Assembly (NCBI GenBank): GCA_001897745.1
Contig: MKUH01000001.1
Coordinates: 124,001-188,000 of the forward strand
DNA length: 64,000 nucleotides
Origin: Candidatus Accumulibacter sp. 66-26
GTDB taxonomy: Bacteria; Pseudomonadota; Gammaproteobacteria; Burkholderiales; Rhodocyclaceae
Reading direction: 5' to 3'
Positions 16,801-25,544 of this stretch are shown in pieces. A program made the position numbers and the translations under genes. How positions within the stretch are numbered: position 1 is the first letter of the stretch; each line of letters starts with the position of its first letter. The notes under the pieces were generated by a model. That model did not search any database and was not told the origin of the DNA. It worked only from the letters and a program-made list of their open reading frames with translations.

Positions 16801-18725
16801 ACAAGAATTTCTGCCTGGCCGCCTTTCTGGCGGGTTCGCTCGCTGTCCTCTGGGTCGGCGCCGGCTACGTCGGCACGCATCCGCTGGCGCTGACGATGAC
16901 GGCGATCATCGCCGCCTTCTATCTCCTGGGCGCGCTCGAACTGCTGCGCTTCCATCAAGCCACGGCGACGCTGGCGCGGGCGCTGGACGCCATTCCGTCG
17001 CCGCTCGCGCGCCTCGAAGACTGGCTCGAGCGCATCCATCCCTCGCTGCGGAACCCGGTGCGCCTGCGCGTCGAGGGCGAGCGCGCCGGCCTGCCCGGCC
17101 CCGCCGTGACGCCCTATCTGGTCGGCCTGCTGGTGATGCTGGGGATGCTCGGTTCCTTCCTCGGGATGGTGGTGACGCTCAACGGCGCGGTCCTCGCGCT
17201 GGAAAGCACGACCGACCTGCAGACGATCCGCGCCGCCCTCGCCGCCCCGGTCAAGGGCCTCGGCCTGGCCTTCGGCACCTCGGTCGCGGGCGTCGCCGCG
17301 TCGGCGATGCTCGGCCTGATCTCGGCGCTGTGCCGCCGCGAACGGCTGCAGGCGGGGCAGCGCCTGGACACCCGCATCGCCACCGTCCTGCGCGACTTCT
17401 CGCTCGTCCACCAGCGCCAGGAGACCTTCAAGGCGCTGCAGGCGCAGGCGCAGGCGCTGCCGGACGTGGTGGACAAGCTGCAGGCGATGATGGCGCAAAT
17501 GGAAAGCCGCAACGCGCAGCTCGACGAGCGCCTGCTCGCCGGCCAGGAAGGCTTCCACCGCGACGTGAAGGCGGTCTATGGCGAGCTCGCCGGCGCCGTC
17601 GACCGCTCGCTGCGCGACAGCCTGAGCGAAAGCGCCCGGATCGCCGGCACGACGATCCAGCCCGCGGTGGAAACCGCGATGGCCGGCATCGCGCGCGAAA
17701 CGGCGGCGCTGCACGAGCGCGTGGCGGCGACGGTGGACGCCCAGCTCGCCGGAATCGCGACGCGCTTCGACGGCGCCGTCGGCGGCGTCGCGCAGACCTG
17801 GACGACGGCGCTGGCCCGCCACGAGCAGAGCAGCGCCGATCTCTGCGACGGCCTGCGCACGTCGCTGGCGGCTTTCGCGGCGACCTTCGAGGAGCGCTCG
17901 GCCGCGCTCGTGGCCCGCGTCGGCGATGCGCACGGCGCCTTGCAGGCGGACCTCGCGAAGCACGACGAGCAACGTCAGACGGCGCTGCTGCACGGCCTGG
18001 AGACGATGGCGACCGCGCTGCGCGACGAATGGCGGCAGGCGGGCGCGCACACCCTCGCGCAGCAGCAGGAAATCTGCCGCACGCTGGAACGGACCGCGCA
18101 CGACGTCGGCGCGCAGGCGCAGGCGCACGCCGCCGAGACCATCGGCGAAGTCGCGCGCCTCATGCAGACGGCCGCCGAGGCGCCGCGCGTCGCCGCCGAG
18201 GTGATCGGCGAACTGCGCGAGCAGCTCTCGCGCAGCGTCGTGCGCGACAACGAACTGCTCGAAGAACGCAGCCGCGTCATGCAGACGCTGGCCACGCTGC
18301 TCGACGCGATCGATCACGCCGCCGCCGAACAACGCGGCGCCATCGACGCGCTGGTGAACGCTTCCGCCGCGATGCTCGAGCGCGTCGGCGGCCGGTTCGC
18401 CGAACAGGTCGCCGGCGAGTCGGCGAAGATGGGCGAGGCCGCCGCGCAGGTGAGCGGCAGCGCCGTCGAGGTCGCCAGCCTCGGCGAGGCCTTCGGGCTG
18501 GCCGTGCAGCTGTTCGCCGAGGCCAACGACAAGCTCGTCGCCGGCCTGCAGCGCATCGAGGGATCGCTCGACAAGACCCTGCAGCGCAGCGACGACCAGC
18601 TCGCCTACTACGTCGCGCAGGCGCGGGAAATCATCGACCTCAGCCTCATGTCGCAAACGCGTATCGTCGACGACCTGCAGCAACTCGCCGGCAAGCCGGC
18701 GCATCTCGCCGGCGAGGCCGCCTGA
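16797..18725 (+). CDS. DUF802 protein: MotA/ExbB-like membrane subunit with long cytoplasmic tail
   Basis: The 642-residue protein has two hydrophobic segments near the N-terminus (about 7-25 and 31-50), a short loop region, and a second pair (about 104-125 and 155-178) with the Gly/Ala/Ser-rich character of MotA/TolQ/ExbB channels (LGMLGSFLGMVVTL and LGLAFGTSVAGVAAS). From about residue 190 to the end it is a continuous predicted coiled coil with heptad-like Ala/Leu/Glu repeats and no other domain. This architecture resembles ZorA of Zorya defence and other 5:2 rotary stators with long intracellular tails. Start and stop overlap both neighbours (ATGA, TGATG). The family label is DUF802; the motor role is inferred. 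Confidence 0.82.
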   Translation: MNKNFCLAAFLAGSLAVLWVGAGYVGTHPLALTMTAIIAAFYLLGALELLRFHQATATLARALDAIPSPLARLEDWLERIHPSLRNPVRLRVEGERAGLPGPAVTPYLVGLLVMLGMLGSFLGMVVTLNGAVLALESTTDLQTIRAALAAPVKGLGLAFGTSVAGVAASAMLGLISALCRRERLQAGQRLDTRIATVLRDFSLVHQRQETFKALQAQAQALPDVVDKLQAMMAQMESRNAQLDERLLAGQEGFHRDVKAVYGELAGAVDRSLRDSLSESARIAGTTIQPAVETAMAGIARETAALHERVAATVDAQLAGIATRFDGAVGGVAQTWTTALARHEQSSADLCDGLRTSLAAFAATFEERSAALVARVGDAHGALQADLAKHDEQRQTALLHGLETMATALRDEWRQAGAHTLAQQQEICRTLERTAHDVGAQAQAHAAETIGEVARLMQTAAEAPRVAAEVIGELREQLSRSVVRDNELLEERSRVMQTLATLLDAIDHAAAEQRGAIDALVNASAAMLERVGGRFAEQVAGESAKMGEAAAQVSGSAVEVASLGEAFGLAVQLFAEANDKLVAGLQRIEGSLDKTLQRSDDQLAYYVAQAREIIDLSLMSQTRIVDDLQQLAGKPAHLAGEAA

Positions 18726-19369
18726 TGGACGAGATCGACGCCGGCGTCGAGTCGACGGCCCCGGTCTGGGCCGTCTTCGGCGACCTCATGGCCGGGCTGC
18801 TCGGCGCTTTCGTGCTGATCCTGGTCGGCGTGCTCGGCGTCCAGCTCGAACTGGTGAGCCACCTCGAAGCCGAGGTGAAAAAACGCCAGATCGAGGAACA
18901 GCGCCGCATGGCTCTGGAAAAGGCGCTCGCCGTTCCCCTCGCCTCCGGGCGGGTGACCCTCAACGACGGGCGCATCGGCATCAGCGGCAGCGTGCTCTTC
19001 TCGCTGAACTCCGACCAGTTGCAGCCCGAGGGCCAGCTGCTGCTGAAGAGCATGGCCGCGCCGCTCGCCGCCTACCTAGGGGCGCGCGACGAAATGCTGA
19101 TGGTCAGCGGCTTCACCGACGACCGGCCGGTGCGCGACAGCAACCGGCAATTCGACGACAACTGGGAACTGTCCGCCCAGCGCGCGCTGACCGTGACGCG
19201 AACGCTGATCGACGAAGGACTGCCGGCCGGCGCCGTCTTTGCGGCGGCCTTCGGCGCCGAGCAGCCGGTGGCGTCGAACGCCGACGACACCGGCCGTGCG
19301 CAGAACCGCCGCGTCGAAATGGCGCCGGTGCCGAAAACCGCCAAGCCGGGCACGCCGCCCCATGCCTGA
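18725..19369 (+). CDS. OmpA/MotB-like motor subunit
   Basis: The 214-residue protein has one N-terminal membrane helix (about 14-38) beginning PVWAVFGDLMAGLLGAF; Asp20 stands where MotB-type stators carry their proton-binding aspartate. A short coiled segment (about 45-65) leads to a periplasmic OmpA-like peptidoglycan-binding domain (FSLNSDQLQPEGQ, SGFTDDRPV, ELSAQRALTV, NRRVEMAP). Its pairing with the DUF802 subunit, with overlapping codons, is the arrangement of MotAB, ExbBD and ZorAB. It is therefore predicted to anchor an ion-driven complex to the cell wall. It lacks flagellar context, so it is not called motB. Confidence 0.88.
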   Translation: MDEIDAGVESTAPVWAVFGDLMAGLLGAFVLILVGVLGVQLELVSHLEAEVKKRQIEEQRRMALEKALAVPLASGRVTLNDGRIGISGSVLFSLNSDQLQPEGQLLLKSMAAPLAAYLGARDEMLMVSGFTDDRPVRDSNRQFDDNWELSAQRALTVTRTLIDEGLPAGAVFAAAFGAEQPVASNADDTGRAQNRRVEMAPVPKTAKPGTPPHA

Positions 19370-20210
19370 ACGCACCGCGCCCGGCCCGCAGCCGCCGGCC
19401 GACGAGCGGATCGCCGCGCTCGACCGGCTGGGCGCGGCACGCAACGACCCCCTCCGCTTCCGCTTCATCGCAGCCCTGGCCCGGCGCACGCAGGAACACC
19501 GGGGCGCCGGCCGGCACCTGCTCGAAGCCCGGCTGGAAAAAGCGCTCGACGAGTGCGCCGCGCGCTGCGCGGAAGCGCGGCAAGCGGCCGGAGAAACGCT
19601 CGCCCGCGCCGCGGCGCGCCACCCCGACGCCGCCGCGACGCTGGAAAACCTCTTCGCCGCCGGCGATTTCGCCGGGCTGCGACGGTTCGCCGCAGCGCTC
19701 GACGCCGGCGGGCGGACGCCGCTGGCCGATCTCGTGGCCTACATCGGCGAGCGCTCGGTGCTCGCTTCAGGCATGAACGGCACCGCGGACAGCCGCGCGG
19801 ACGCCGTGCCGGCGGCATCCCTCGCAAAATCCGCCGCCCCCGCCGACTCCGCCAAGGCCACCGGTTCCGCGCGCGAACTGAAGTCCCTGCGCTACTTCCG
19901 CAACACCTGGTCGGCGCTCAGCGTCGACCGGCAGCTGGCGCAAGCCCTCGCGCAGGGCCCGGAGAACGCCGGCCCGCTCAACTCGCACCGGCTCGTGCTG
20001 CGCTCGCTCCAGCTGATGCGCGACGTCGCGCCGAACTATCTCCAGCGCTTCATGTCGTATGCGGACGCCCTGCTCTGGCTCGAACGGGCGGAGGCAAGCG
20101 GCGCCCCGGCGAAGAAGACGCCGCCCCCGGCGAAGGCGCGCGGCGGCAACGCGCCCGCGGCGGACGCGGAGAACCGGCGCGGCGAACGGCCGGCGCCGGC
20201 CAAACGCTGA
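19362..20210 (+). CDS. DUF2894 family protein, last gene of the motor-like cluster
   Basis: The 282-residue soluble protein overlaps the OmpA-like gene by 8 bp. Its C-terminal half contains the conserved core LKSLRYFRNTWSALSVDRQL, PLNSHRLVLRSLQLMRD and NYLQRFMSYADALLWLE that I associate with DUF2894, followed by a basic, Pro/Ala/Lys-rich tail. The N-terminal half is helical and contains an Arg/Ala-rich stretch. No signal peptide, membrane segment, nuclease or helicase motif was found. It is known only as a conserved companion of DUF3348, DUF802 and OmpA-like genes; I infer a cytoplasmic component acting with the motor tail. Confidence 0.82.
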   Translation: MPERTAPGPQPPADERIAALDRLGAARNDPLRFRFIAALARRTQEHRGAGRHLLEARLEKALDECAARCAEARQAAGETLARAAARHPDAAATLENLFAAGDFAGLRRFAAALDAGGRTPLADLVAYIGERSVLASGMNGTADSRADAVPAASLAKSAAPADSAKATGSARELKSLRYFRNTWSALSVDRQLAQALAQGPENAGPLNSHRLVLRSLQLMRDVAPNYLQRFMSYADALLWLERAEASGAPAKKTPPPAKARGGNAPAADAENRRGERPAPAKR

Positions 20211-20411
20211 AGCGGCGAGGACGGAAAAACCCGCGGAAAACCCACGGAAAGCCCGCGGCAAAACCGCGCCGGGAACGCACAGAAAGTGAGCTGCCGATCC
20301 GCCGCCGGCCCGCGCGACAAAATCTTTGTGCGCCGCACCAAAAACAACCCCTCTGTCGCCTAAAACGGTGATTTAGCTACCTTTCCCGGCCTGCTGCGAC
20401 CCAAGGCCGAG
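20211..20411. other. Intergenic region between DUF2894 gene and the RNR operator
   Basis: The first part carries a loosely repeated CCGCGG/AAAACC motif (20225-20270) continuing the basic low-complexity 3' end of the preceding gene. No strong terminator was found. No cobalamin riboswitch hallmark was recognised in the region up to the RNR start. Confidence 0.45.
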
Positions 20412-20427
20412 AAACTACATCTAGTCA
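20412..20427. promoter_or_regulatory. NrdR box 1 (upstream of class II RNR)
   Basis: ACTACATCTAGT (20414-20425) is a near-palindrome resembling the NrdR consensus ACACTATATATAGTGT. Its centre lies 31 bp from that of the second box, three helical turns, which is the spacing known for paired NrdR sites. NrdR represses ribonucleotide reductase genes when dATP is plentiful. Confidence 0.82.
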
Positions 20428-20442
20428 AGTTCTTGCCCGATA

Positions 20443-20458
20443 CCACTACATGTAGTAG
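20443..20458. promoter_or_regulatory. NrdR box 2 (upstream of class II RNR)
   Basis: ACTACATGTAGT (20445-20456) is a perfect 12-bp palindrome. A possible promoter, TTGCCC (20433-20438) and TAGTTT (20456-20461) with 17 bp between, would overlap this box so that NrdR binding blocks RNA polymerase; the promoter assignment is weak, the box assignment good. Confidence 0.85.
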
Positions 20459-20588
20459 TTTTACGTTTGTTGAGCGCGACAAGCCCCCCGCCTATTACCT
20501 TATTCATAGCAACGAATCGGCTGGTCCGTTTACATCGTCGGCTGCGATCACGCGCCGCAATTCCCACCCCAAAACAGAGGGACAAAAC

Positions 20589-23474
20589 ATGAGCAAGGTT
20601 GCACAACAACTGTCCTTGGCGGCGATCCCCGACGCCCCCGAGATCGCGCCGCTGCCCGAGCAGGAAATCTCGGCCGAGGTGCTGGTCGAAAAGTACGCCA
20701 AGGGCAAGGAAACCTCCGTGCATGACGTGCGCCGCCGCGTCGCGCACGCGCTCGCCGCCAACGAGGAAGAAAAGCAGCGCGCGCACTGGGAAGCGAAATT
20801 CCTCTGGGCGCAGGAAAACGGCTTCGTTCCGGCCGGCCGTATCAACTCCGCCGCCGGCACCGACCTCGCGGCGACGCTGATCAACTGCTTCGTGCAGCCG
20901 GTCGGCGATTCGGTCGTCGAAATCGTCGACGGCAAGCCCGGCATCTACACCGCGCTCGCGCAGGCCGCCGAGACCATGCGCCGCGGCGGCGGCGTCGGCT
21001 ACGACTTCTCGTCGATCCGTCCGATGGGCGCGCTGGTCAAGGGCACGCAGTCGCGCGCCTCGGGCCCCGTCTCCTACATGCGCGTCTTCGACCGCTCGTG
21101 CGAGACCGTCGAATCGGCCGGCGCCCGGCGCGGCGCCCAGATGGGCGTGCTGCGCTGCGACCATCCGGACATCGAGGTCTTCATCCACGCCAAGGACCAC
21201 GGCGACCTGACCAATTTCAACATCTCGATCGGCGTCACCGATCCCTTCATGGAAGCCGTCGAGGCCGACGGCGACGTCGAGCTGACGCACCGCGCCGAGC
21301 CGAACGCCGACATGAAGCAGGCCGGCGCCTACCAGCGCGACGACGGCCTGTGGGTCTACCGCAAGGTGCGCGCGCGCGACCTGTGGGATCAGGTGATGAA
21401 GTCCACCTACGATCATGCCGAGCCGGGGATCCTCTTCCTCGACCGCATGAACAAGGACAACAACCTCTACTACTGCGAGCTGATCGAAGCCACCAACCCG
21501 TGCGCCGAACAGCCGCTGCCGCCTTACGGCTGCTGCTGCCTCGGTTCGATCAACCTGACCCTGTTCGTCAGCAACCCCTTCTCCGACCAGGCCGAGTTCG
21601 ATTTCGCCGCCTTCGGCGAAGTGATCAAGGTGTCGACGCGCATGCTCGACAACGTGCTCGACGTGACCGCCTGGCCGCTCGACCGCCAGCGCGAGGAAGC
21701 CGCCAACAAGCGCCGCGTCGGCCTCGGCTTCACCGGCCTGGGCGACGCGCTGTGCATGCTGCGCCTGCGCTACGACCGTCCGGAAGCCGCGGCGATGGCC
21801 TCGCGCATCTCCGAATACATGCGCGACACCGCCTACCTCGCCTCGGTCGAACTGGCCCAGGAGCGCGGCGCCTTCCCGCTGTTCAACGCCGAGCTCTACC
21901 TCTCGGGCGGCAACTTCGCCTCGCGCCTGCCGGCCGAAATCAAGGCCGAAATCCGCAAGCACGGCCTGCGCAACTCGCACCTGCTGTCGATCGCGCCGAC
22001 CGGCACCATCTCGCTGGCCTTCGCCGACAACGCCTCGAACGGCATCGAGCCGCCCTTCTCGTGGACCTACAGCCGCAAGAAGCGCATGGCCGACGGCACG
22101 CTCAAGGAATACGCCGTCGAGGACTACGCCTGGCGCCTCTACAAGCACCTCGGCGGCGACGTCGAGAAGCTGCCCGATTACTTCGTCACGGCGCTCGAAA
22201 TCTCGGCCGAGGCGCACAAGGACATCGTCGCCGCCGTCGCGCCCTACATCGACACCTCGATCTCGAAAACGGTCAACGTGCCGGCCGACTACCCCTACGA
22301 GGACTTCCAGAGCCTCTACATGAGCGCCTGGAAGGCCGGCCTCAAGGGCCTCGCCACCTACCGCCCCAACAGCGTGCTCGGCTCCGTGCTGTCGGTCGAG
22401 ACGGCCAAGCAGACCGAGGACAAGAAGCAGCCGCAGGACTTCGTCAGCAACGACGCCAACCGCCGCCTGACGATCAAGAACCTGCCCGCGCCGGTGCTCT
22501 CCAGCCTGCGCTGGCCCGGCCGCCCGAATCTGCCGGAAGGCAACATGGCGTGGACCTACATGATCGAGCACGCGCTCGGCAAGTTCGCCCTCTTCGTCGG
22601 CCATGTCGAACAGGAAGGCCGCGCCTGGCCGTTCGAGGCCTGGGTCAACGGTCCGTCGCAGCCGCGCGGCCTGGGCGCCGTCGCCAAGACGCTGTCGATG
22701 GACATGCGCGCCAACGACCACGCCTGGCTCGCGCTCAAGCTCGAATCGCTGGCCAAGACGCAGGACGGCGAAGGTTTCTCGATGCCCTTCCCGCCGCACG
22801 GCGAACGCAAGCTGACGCCCTCGCTCGTCTCGGCGATGGCGCAGCTGATCCAGTTCCGCGTCGAACAGATCGGCGCCTTCAAGCACGAAGGCCCGACCCC
22901 GGTGCTCGACGCCATGTTCAGCCTGAAGGAGCCGAAGACCGGCACCGACGGCACGCTGTCCTGGACGGTCGACATCTTCAACCCGGCGACCGGCGAAGAC
23001 TTCGTGCTCGGCCTCAAGGAAATCACGCTACCCGACGGCGTCACCCGGCCCTACTCGGTCTGGCTCTCGGGCAACTACCCGCGCGCCCTCGATGGCCTGA
23101 CCAAGCTGCTCTCGCTCGACATGCGCGTCCTCGATCCGGCCTGGATCGGCATGAAGCTGCGCAAGCTGCTCGACTACCCGGAACCGCTCGGCGACTTCAT
23201 GGCCTTCGTTCCCGGCACGCGCAAGCAGAGCAACTACCCGTCGACGGTCGCCTACCTCGCGCACCTGATCATCCACCGCTACGCGATGCTCGGCATCCTC
23301 GACGAGAACGGCTTCCCGCTGCAGCAGATGGGCATCCTCGAGGCGCCGCAAGGCAGCACCGCGGCCAAGCCGACCGCCGGCAAGCTGTGCGGCGAATGCG
23401 GCAACTACACGATGATCCGCAAGGACGGCTGCGACTTCTGCACCGCCTGCGGCGCCGTCGGCACCTGCGGCTAG
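20589..23474 (+). CDS. nrdJ: Adenosylcobalamin-dependent (class II) ribonucleotide reductase
   Basis: The 961-residue enzyme reduces ribonucleotides to deoxyribonucleotides using coenzyme B12 and does not need or tolerate-test oxygen. Conserved elements are Cys100 (LINCFVQPV), [17 protein letters not shown] with Cys305 and Glu307 followed by [10 protein letters not shown], and [20 protein letters not shown]. After about residue 650 come two related TSCPD-like domains in tandem (each with a LSMDMR or LSLDMR helix), then a C-terminal zinc/redox module with CGECG and CTACG pairs. The ATG at 20589 was chosen for its AGAGGGA site; an upstream in-frame extension would run through the NrdR operator. 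No ATP-cone is seen at the N-terminus. Confidence 0.94.
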   Translation: MSKVAQQLSLAAIPDAPEIAPLPEQEISAEVLVEKYAKGKETSVHDVRRRVAHALAANEEEKQRAHWEAKFLWAQENGFVPAGRINSAAGTDLAATLINCFVQPVGDSVVEIVDGKPGIYTALAQAAETMRRGGGVGYDFSSIRPMGALVKGTQSRASGPVSYMRVFDRSCETVESAGARRGAQMGVLRCDHPDIEVFIHAKDHGDLTNFNISIGVTDPFMEAVEADGDVELTHRAEPNADMKQAGAYQRDDGLWVYRKVRARDLWDQVMKSTYDHAEPGILFLDRMNKDNNLYYCELIEATNPCAEQPLPPYGCCCLGSINLTLFVSNPFSDQAEFDFAAFGEVIKVSTRMLDNVLDVTAWPLDRQREEAANKRRVGLGFTGLGDALCMLRLRYDRPEAAAMASRISEYMRDTAYLASVELAQERGAFPLFNAELYLSGGNFASRLPAEIKAEIRKHGLRNSHLLSIAPTGTISLAFADNASNGIEPPFSWTYSRKKRMADGTLKEYAVEDYAWRLYKHLGGDVEKLPDYFVTALEISAEAHKDIVAAVAPYIDTSISKTVNVPADYPYEDFQSLYMSAWKAGLKGLATYRPNSVLGSVLSVETAKQTEDKKQPQDFVSNDANRRLTIKNLPAPVLSSLRWPGRPNLPEGNMAWTYMIEHALGKFALFVGHVEQEGRAWPFEAWVNGPSQPRGLGAVAKTLSMDMRANDHAWLALKLESLAKTQDGEGFSMPFPPHGERKLTPSLVSAMAQLIQFRVEQIGAFKHEGPTPVLDAMFSLKEPKTGTDGTLSWTVDIFNPATGEDFVLGLKEITLPDGVTRPYSVWLSGNYPRALDGLTKLLSLDMRVLDPAWIGMKLRKLLDYPEPLGDFMAFVPGTRKQSNYPSTVAYLAHLIIHRYAMLGILDENGFPLQQMGILEAPQGSTAAKPTAGKLCGECGNYTMIRKDGCDFCTACGAVGTCG

Positions 23475-23518
23475 GCGCGGGCGCCGGGGCGGCCTAGCGC
23501 CGCCCCCCGCTTCGCTGC

Positions 23519-23556
23519 GAGGGCAGCGCTTCACGGGAAGCGCTGCCCTCTTTCCT
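23519..23556 (+). terminator. Rho-independent terminator after the RNR gene
   Basis: A perfect 14-bp stem (23519-23532 with 23537-23550, sequence GAGGGCAGCGCTTC) closed by an ACGG loop is followed by TTTCCTTCC. It separates the ribonucleotide reductase transcript from rdgC. Confidence 0.93.
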
Positions 23557-23604
23557 TCCCCGGCCCCGGGCCGGCATCACCCCAACACTTTTAGGGCACG
23601 CCCC

Positions 23605-24504
23605 ATGTGGTTCAAAAACCTGCATATCTACCGTCTTCCCAAGCCCTGGGCGATCGACCCCGCCCGCCTCGAAGAGCAGCTTTCGACGCTGACGCTGCAA
23701 GGCTGCAGCGCCACCGACGCGCAGAGCTTCGGCTGGGTGCCGCCGCGCGACGGCGGCGGCCTCGTGCATAGCGTCAACAATCAGCTGCTGCTGGCTCTCG
23801 GCGTCGAGCAGAAGCTGCTGCCGGCCTCGGTCGTCAACCAGTTCGCCAAGGACAAGGCCAAGGAAATCGCCGAAGCCGAGGGGCGCAAAGTCGGGCGCAA
23901 GGAGATGCGCGAAATCCGCGAGCAGACGACGCTGGAGCTGCTGCCGCGCGCCTTCGTCCGCCGCCGCACGACCTGGGGCTGGATCGACCCGGCGAACGGC
24001 TGGCTGGTGGTCGATGCCGCCGCCGTCGGCAAGGCCGAGGAGTTCCTCGAACACCTGCGCAAGTCGGTCGAAGGGATGCCGGCCCGCCTGCTCAAGGTCA
24101 ATCAGTCGCCGGCTGCGGCGATGACCGGCTGGGTGGCCGACGGCGACGCGCCGGCCGGCTTCACGCTCGATCAGGACCTGGAGCTGCGTTCGGCCGAGGA
24201 AGCCAAGGTACGCTACGTCAAGCACGCGCTCGAGGGCGAGGAAATCCGCCGCCATATCGCCGGCGGCAAGACCGCGACCAAGCTGGCGATGACCTGGAAC
24301 GACCGCATTTCCTTCCTGCTCACCGAGGACCTGCAGGTCAAGCGACTGGCCTTCCTCGACCTGCTCAAGGAAGAAAACGAGAACCAGTCGGACAACGAGG
24401 ACGAGCGCTTCGATCTCGACTTCACGCTGATGGCCGGCGAAGTCGCGCGTCTGCTCGACGATCTGGTCGCGGCCCTGGGCGGCGAGCCGGCGGCCGACGC
24501 CTGA
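23605..24504 (+). CDS. rdgC: Recombination-associated protein RdgC
   Basis: The 299-residue protein has the expected length and the characteristic MWFKNLHIYRL start, FGWVPPR, a GRKVGRKE basic segment, and ending DEDERFDLDFTLMAGE-like region typical of RdgC. RdgC forms a ring-shaped dimer around double-stranded DNA and moderates RecA-dependent recombination. It is a single gene with its own AGGG ribosome site, between the RNR terminator and a GIY-YIG gene. Confidence 0.96.
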   Translation: MWFKNLHIYRLPKPWAIDPARLEEQLSTLTLQGCSATDAQSFGWVPPRDGGGLVHSVNNQLLLALGVEQKLLPASVVNQFAKDKAKEIAEAEGRKVGRKEMREIREQTTLELLPRAFVRRRTTWGWIDPANGWLVVDAAAVGKAEEFLEHLRKSVEGMPARLLKVNQSPAAAMTGWVADGDAPAGFTLDQDLELRSAEEAKVRYVKHALEGEEIRRHIAGGKTATKLAMTWNDRISFLLTEDLQVKRLAFLDLLKEENENQSDNEDERFDLDFTLMAGEVARLLDDLVAALGGEPAADA

Positions 24505-24520
24505 GGCCGGGCCGCAAGCG

Positions 24521-24916
24521 ATGGGCGGGGCGCGGCGGAGGCCGGAGGCGGGCGACGGAGAGCGCCTGGACGGCGCGCCGCCGCCCTCGCCCCTACCGTC
24601 CCCTCGAAACGTGACGGTCGCACCTCCTACGCCCGCCACGGCGCGCCCCTGGCGCGTCTATCTGATCGAATGCGTCGACGGCAGCATCTACACCGGCATC
24701 GCCGTCGATGTCGCCGCCCGCTACGCCGCGCACGCCTGCGGCAAGGGCGCACGCTACACACGCTCGCACCCGCCGGCCCGCCTCCTCGGCAGCGTCGAGT
24801 TTCCCGACCGCTCGAGCGCGCTGAAGGCCGAGTACCGGATCAAGCAGCTGACGGCGGCGGAAAAACGCAGCCTCGCCGCCTCTTTGATCGGCGCCGAGGG
24901 CGCCCCTTCCCCCTGA
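24521..24916 (+). CDS. GIY-YIG nuclease-superfamily protein (YhbQ-like)
   Basis: The domain runs WRVYLIECVDGSIYTGIAVD (the GIY and YIG strands appear as VYL and YTG), then ARYAAHACGKGARYTR and an EYRIKQLTAAEKRSL segment, as in small UPF0213-type proteins whose role in DNA repair is only partly known. The ATG at 24521 would give 131 residues with a low-complexity N-terminal stretch; an in-frame GTG at 24611 gives 101 residues closer to the usual family size, and I find it about equally likely. Neither start has a good ribosome-binding site. It ends 3 bp from the convergent Nudix gene. Confidence 0.82.
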   Translation: MGGARRRPEAGDGERLDGAPPPSPLPSPRNVTVAPPTPATARPWRVYLIECVDGSIYTGIAVDVAARYAAHACGKGARYTRSHPPARLLGSVEFPDRSSALKAEYRIKQLTAAEKRSLAASLIGAEGAPSP

Positions 24917-24919
24917 GCC

Positions 24920-25480
24920 CTACCAGCCGTCGGCGACGACCTTCTCGGCCCAGAACAGGGCCGTAATCGTCTTCGCGTCGGTGATCTCTCCCGCGCGCAC
25001 CGCGGCCACCGCCGCGTCCAGCGGCAGGCTGAGCAGGTCGAGGAACTCGCCCTCGTCGAGCTGCGGCGCGGACTCGCGGCGCAGGCCGCGCGCCAGGAAG
25101 ATCTCGATCCTCTCGTCCGAATAGCCGATGCACGGATGCATCACGCCGAGATGGCGCCACTCGGCGGCGCTGTGCCCGGTTTCCTCGAGCAGTTCGCGGA
25201 TCGCGGTTCGGAGGATGTCCTCGCCCGGATCGATCTTGCCGGCAGGCAGTTCGAGGAAGGCGCGGCGCAGGGGGTAGCGGTACTGGCGTTCGAAGAGCAG
25301 TTCGCCGTTGTCCTGTTCCGCGATGATCACCACGGCCCCCGGATGGACGACGTATTCGCGCACGCTTTCGGCGCCGTCCGGCAGTTGCACGCGGTCGAGG
25401 CGAACGTCGAGCAGCTTGCCCCGGAACACCTGGGTGCTGTCCAGCGGCGCTTCGTGCAGGTGGCGGTGATCGTCGGTCAT
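24920..25480 (-). CDS. Nudix hydrolase, ADP-ribose pyrophosphatase-like
   Basis: The 186-residue protein has an intact Nudix box (GKIDPGEDILRTAIRELLEE followed by TG), preceded by LELPAG and an antiparallel segment FERQYRYPLRRAF as in the ADP-ribose pyrophosphatase group (NudF). It would hydrolyse ADP-ribose or related nucleotide sugars. It lies downstream of nuoN but behind a terminator, so it is largely independent of the complex I operon. The substrate is inferred from family resemblance. Confidence 0.9.
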   Translation of the reverse strand: MTDDHRHLHEAPLDSTQVFRGKLLDVRLDRVQLPDGAESVREYVVHPGAVVIIAEQDNGELLFERQYRYPLRRAFLELPAGKIDPGEDILRTAIRELLEETGHSAAEWRHLGVMHPCIGYSDERIEIFLARGLRRESAPQLDEGEFLDLLSLPLDAAVAAVRAGEITDAKTITALFWAEKVVADGW

Positions 25481-25492
25481 GCTCGGTCCTCC

Positions 25493-25521
25493 AAAAAGAA
25501 AACGCCCCGACCTGCGGGGCG
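25493..25521 (-). terminator. Rho-independent terminator at the end of the nuo operon
   Basis: On the minus strand CGCCCCG-CAGGT-CGGGGCG forms a 7-bp hairpin followed by TTTTCTTTTT. It starts 23 bp after the nuoN stop. Confidence 0.9.
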
Positions 25522-25544
25522 TGTCCGGTACGGCGCGGCGGCGC

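Noticed and set aside
16797-19369. Flagellar stator motA/motB
   Set aside because: Membrane helices are stator-like, but the very long coiled-coil tail, small OmpA partner and DUF3348/DUF2894 neighbours do not fit MotAB.
15958-20210. Known Zorya defence system
   Set aside because: ZorA/ZorB-like architecture is present, but no ZorC/D/E-type protein, helicase or HNH nuclease motif was seen.
20211-20588. Cobalamin riboswitch before nrdJ
   Set aside because: Looked for because the enzyme needs B12, but no B12-box-like sequence was recognised; NrdR boxes explain the control better.
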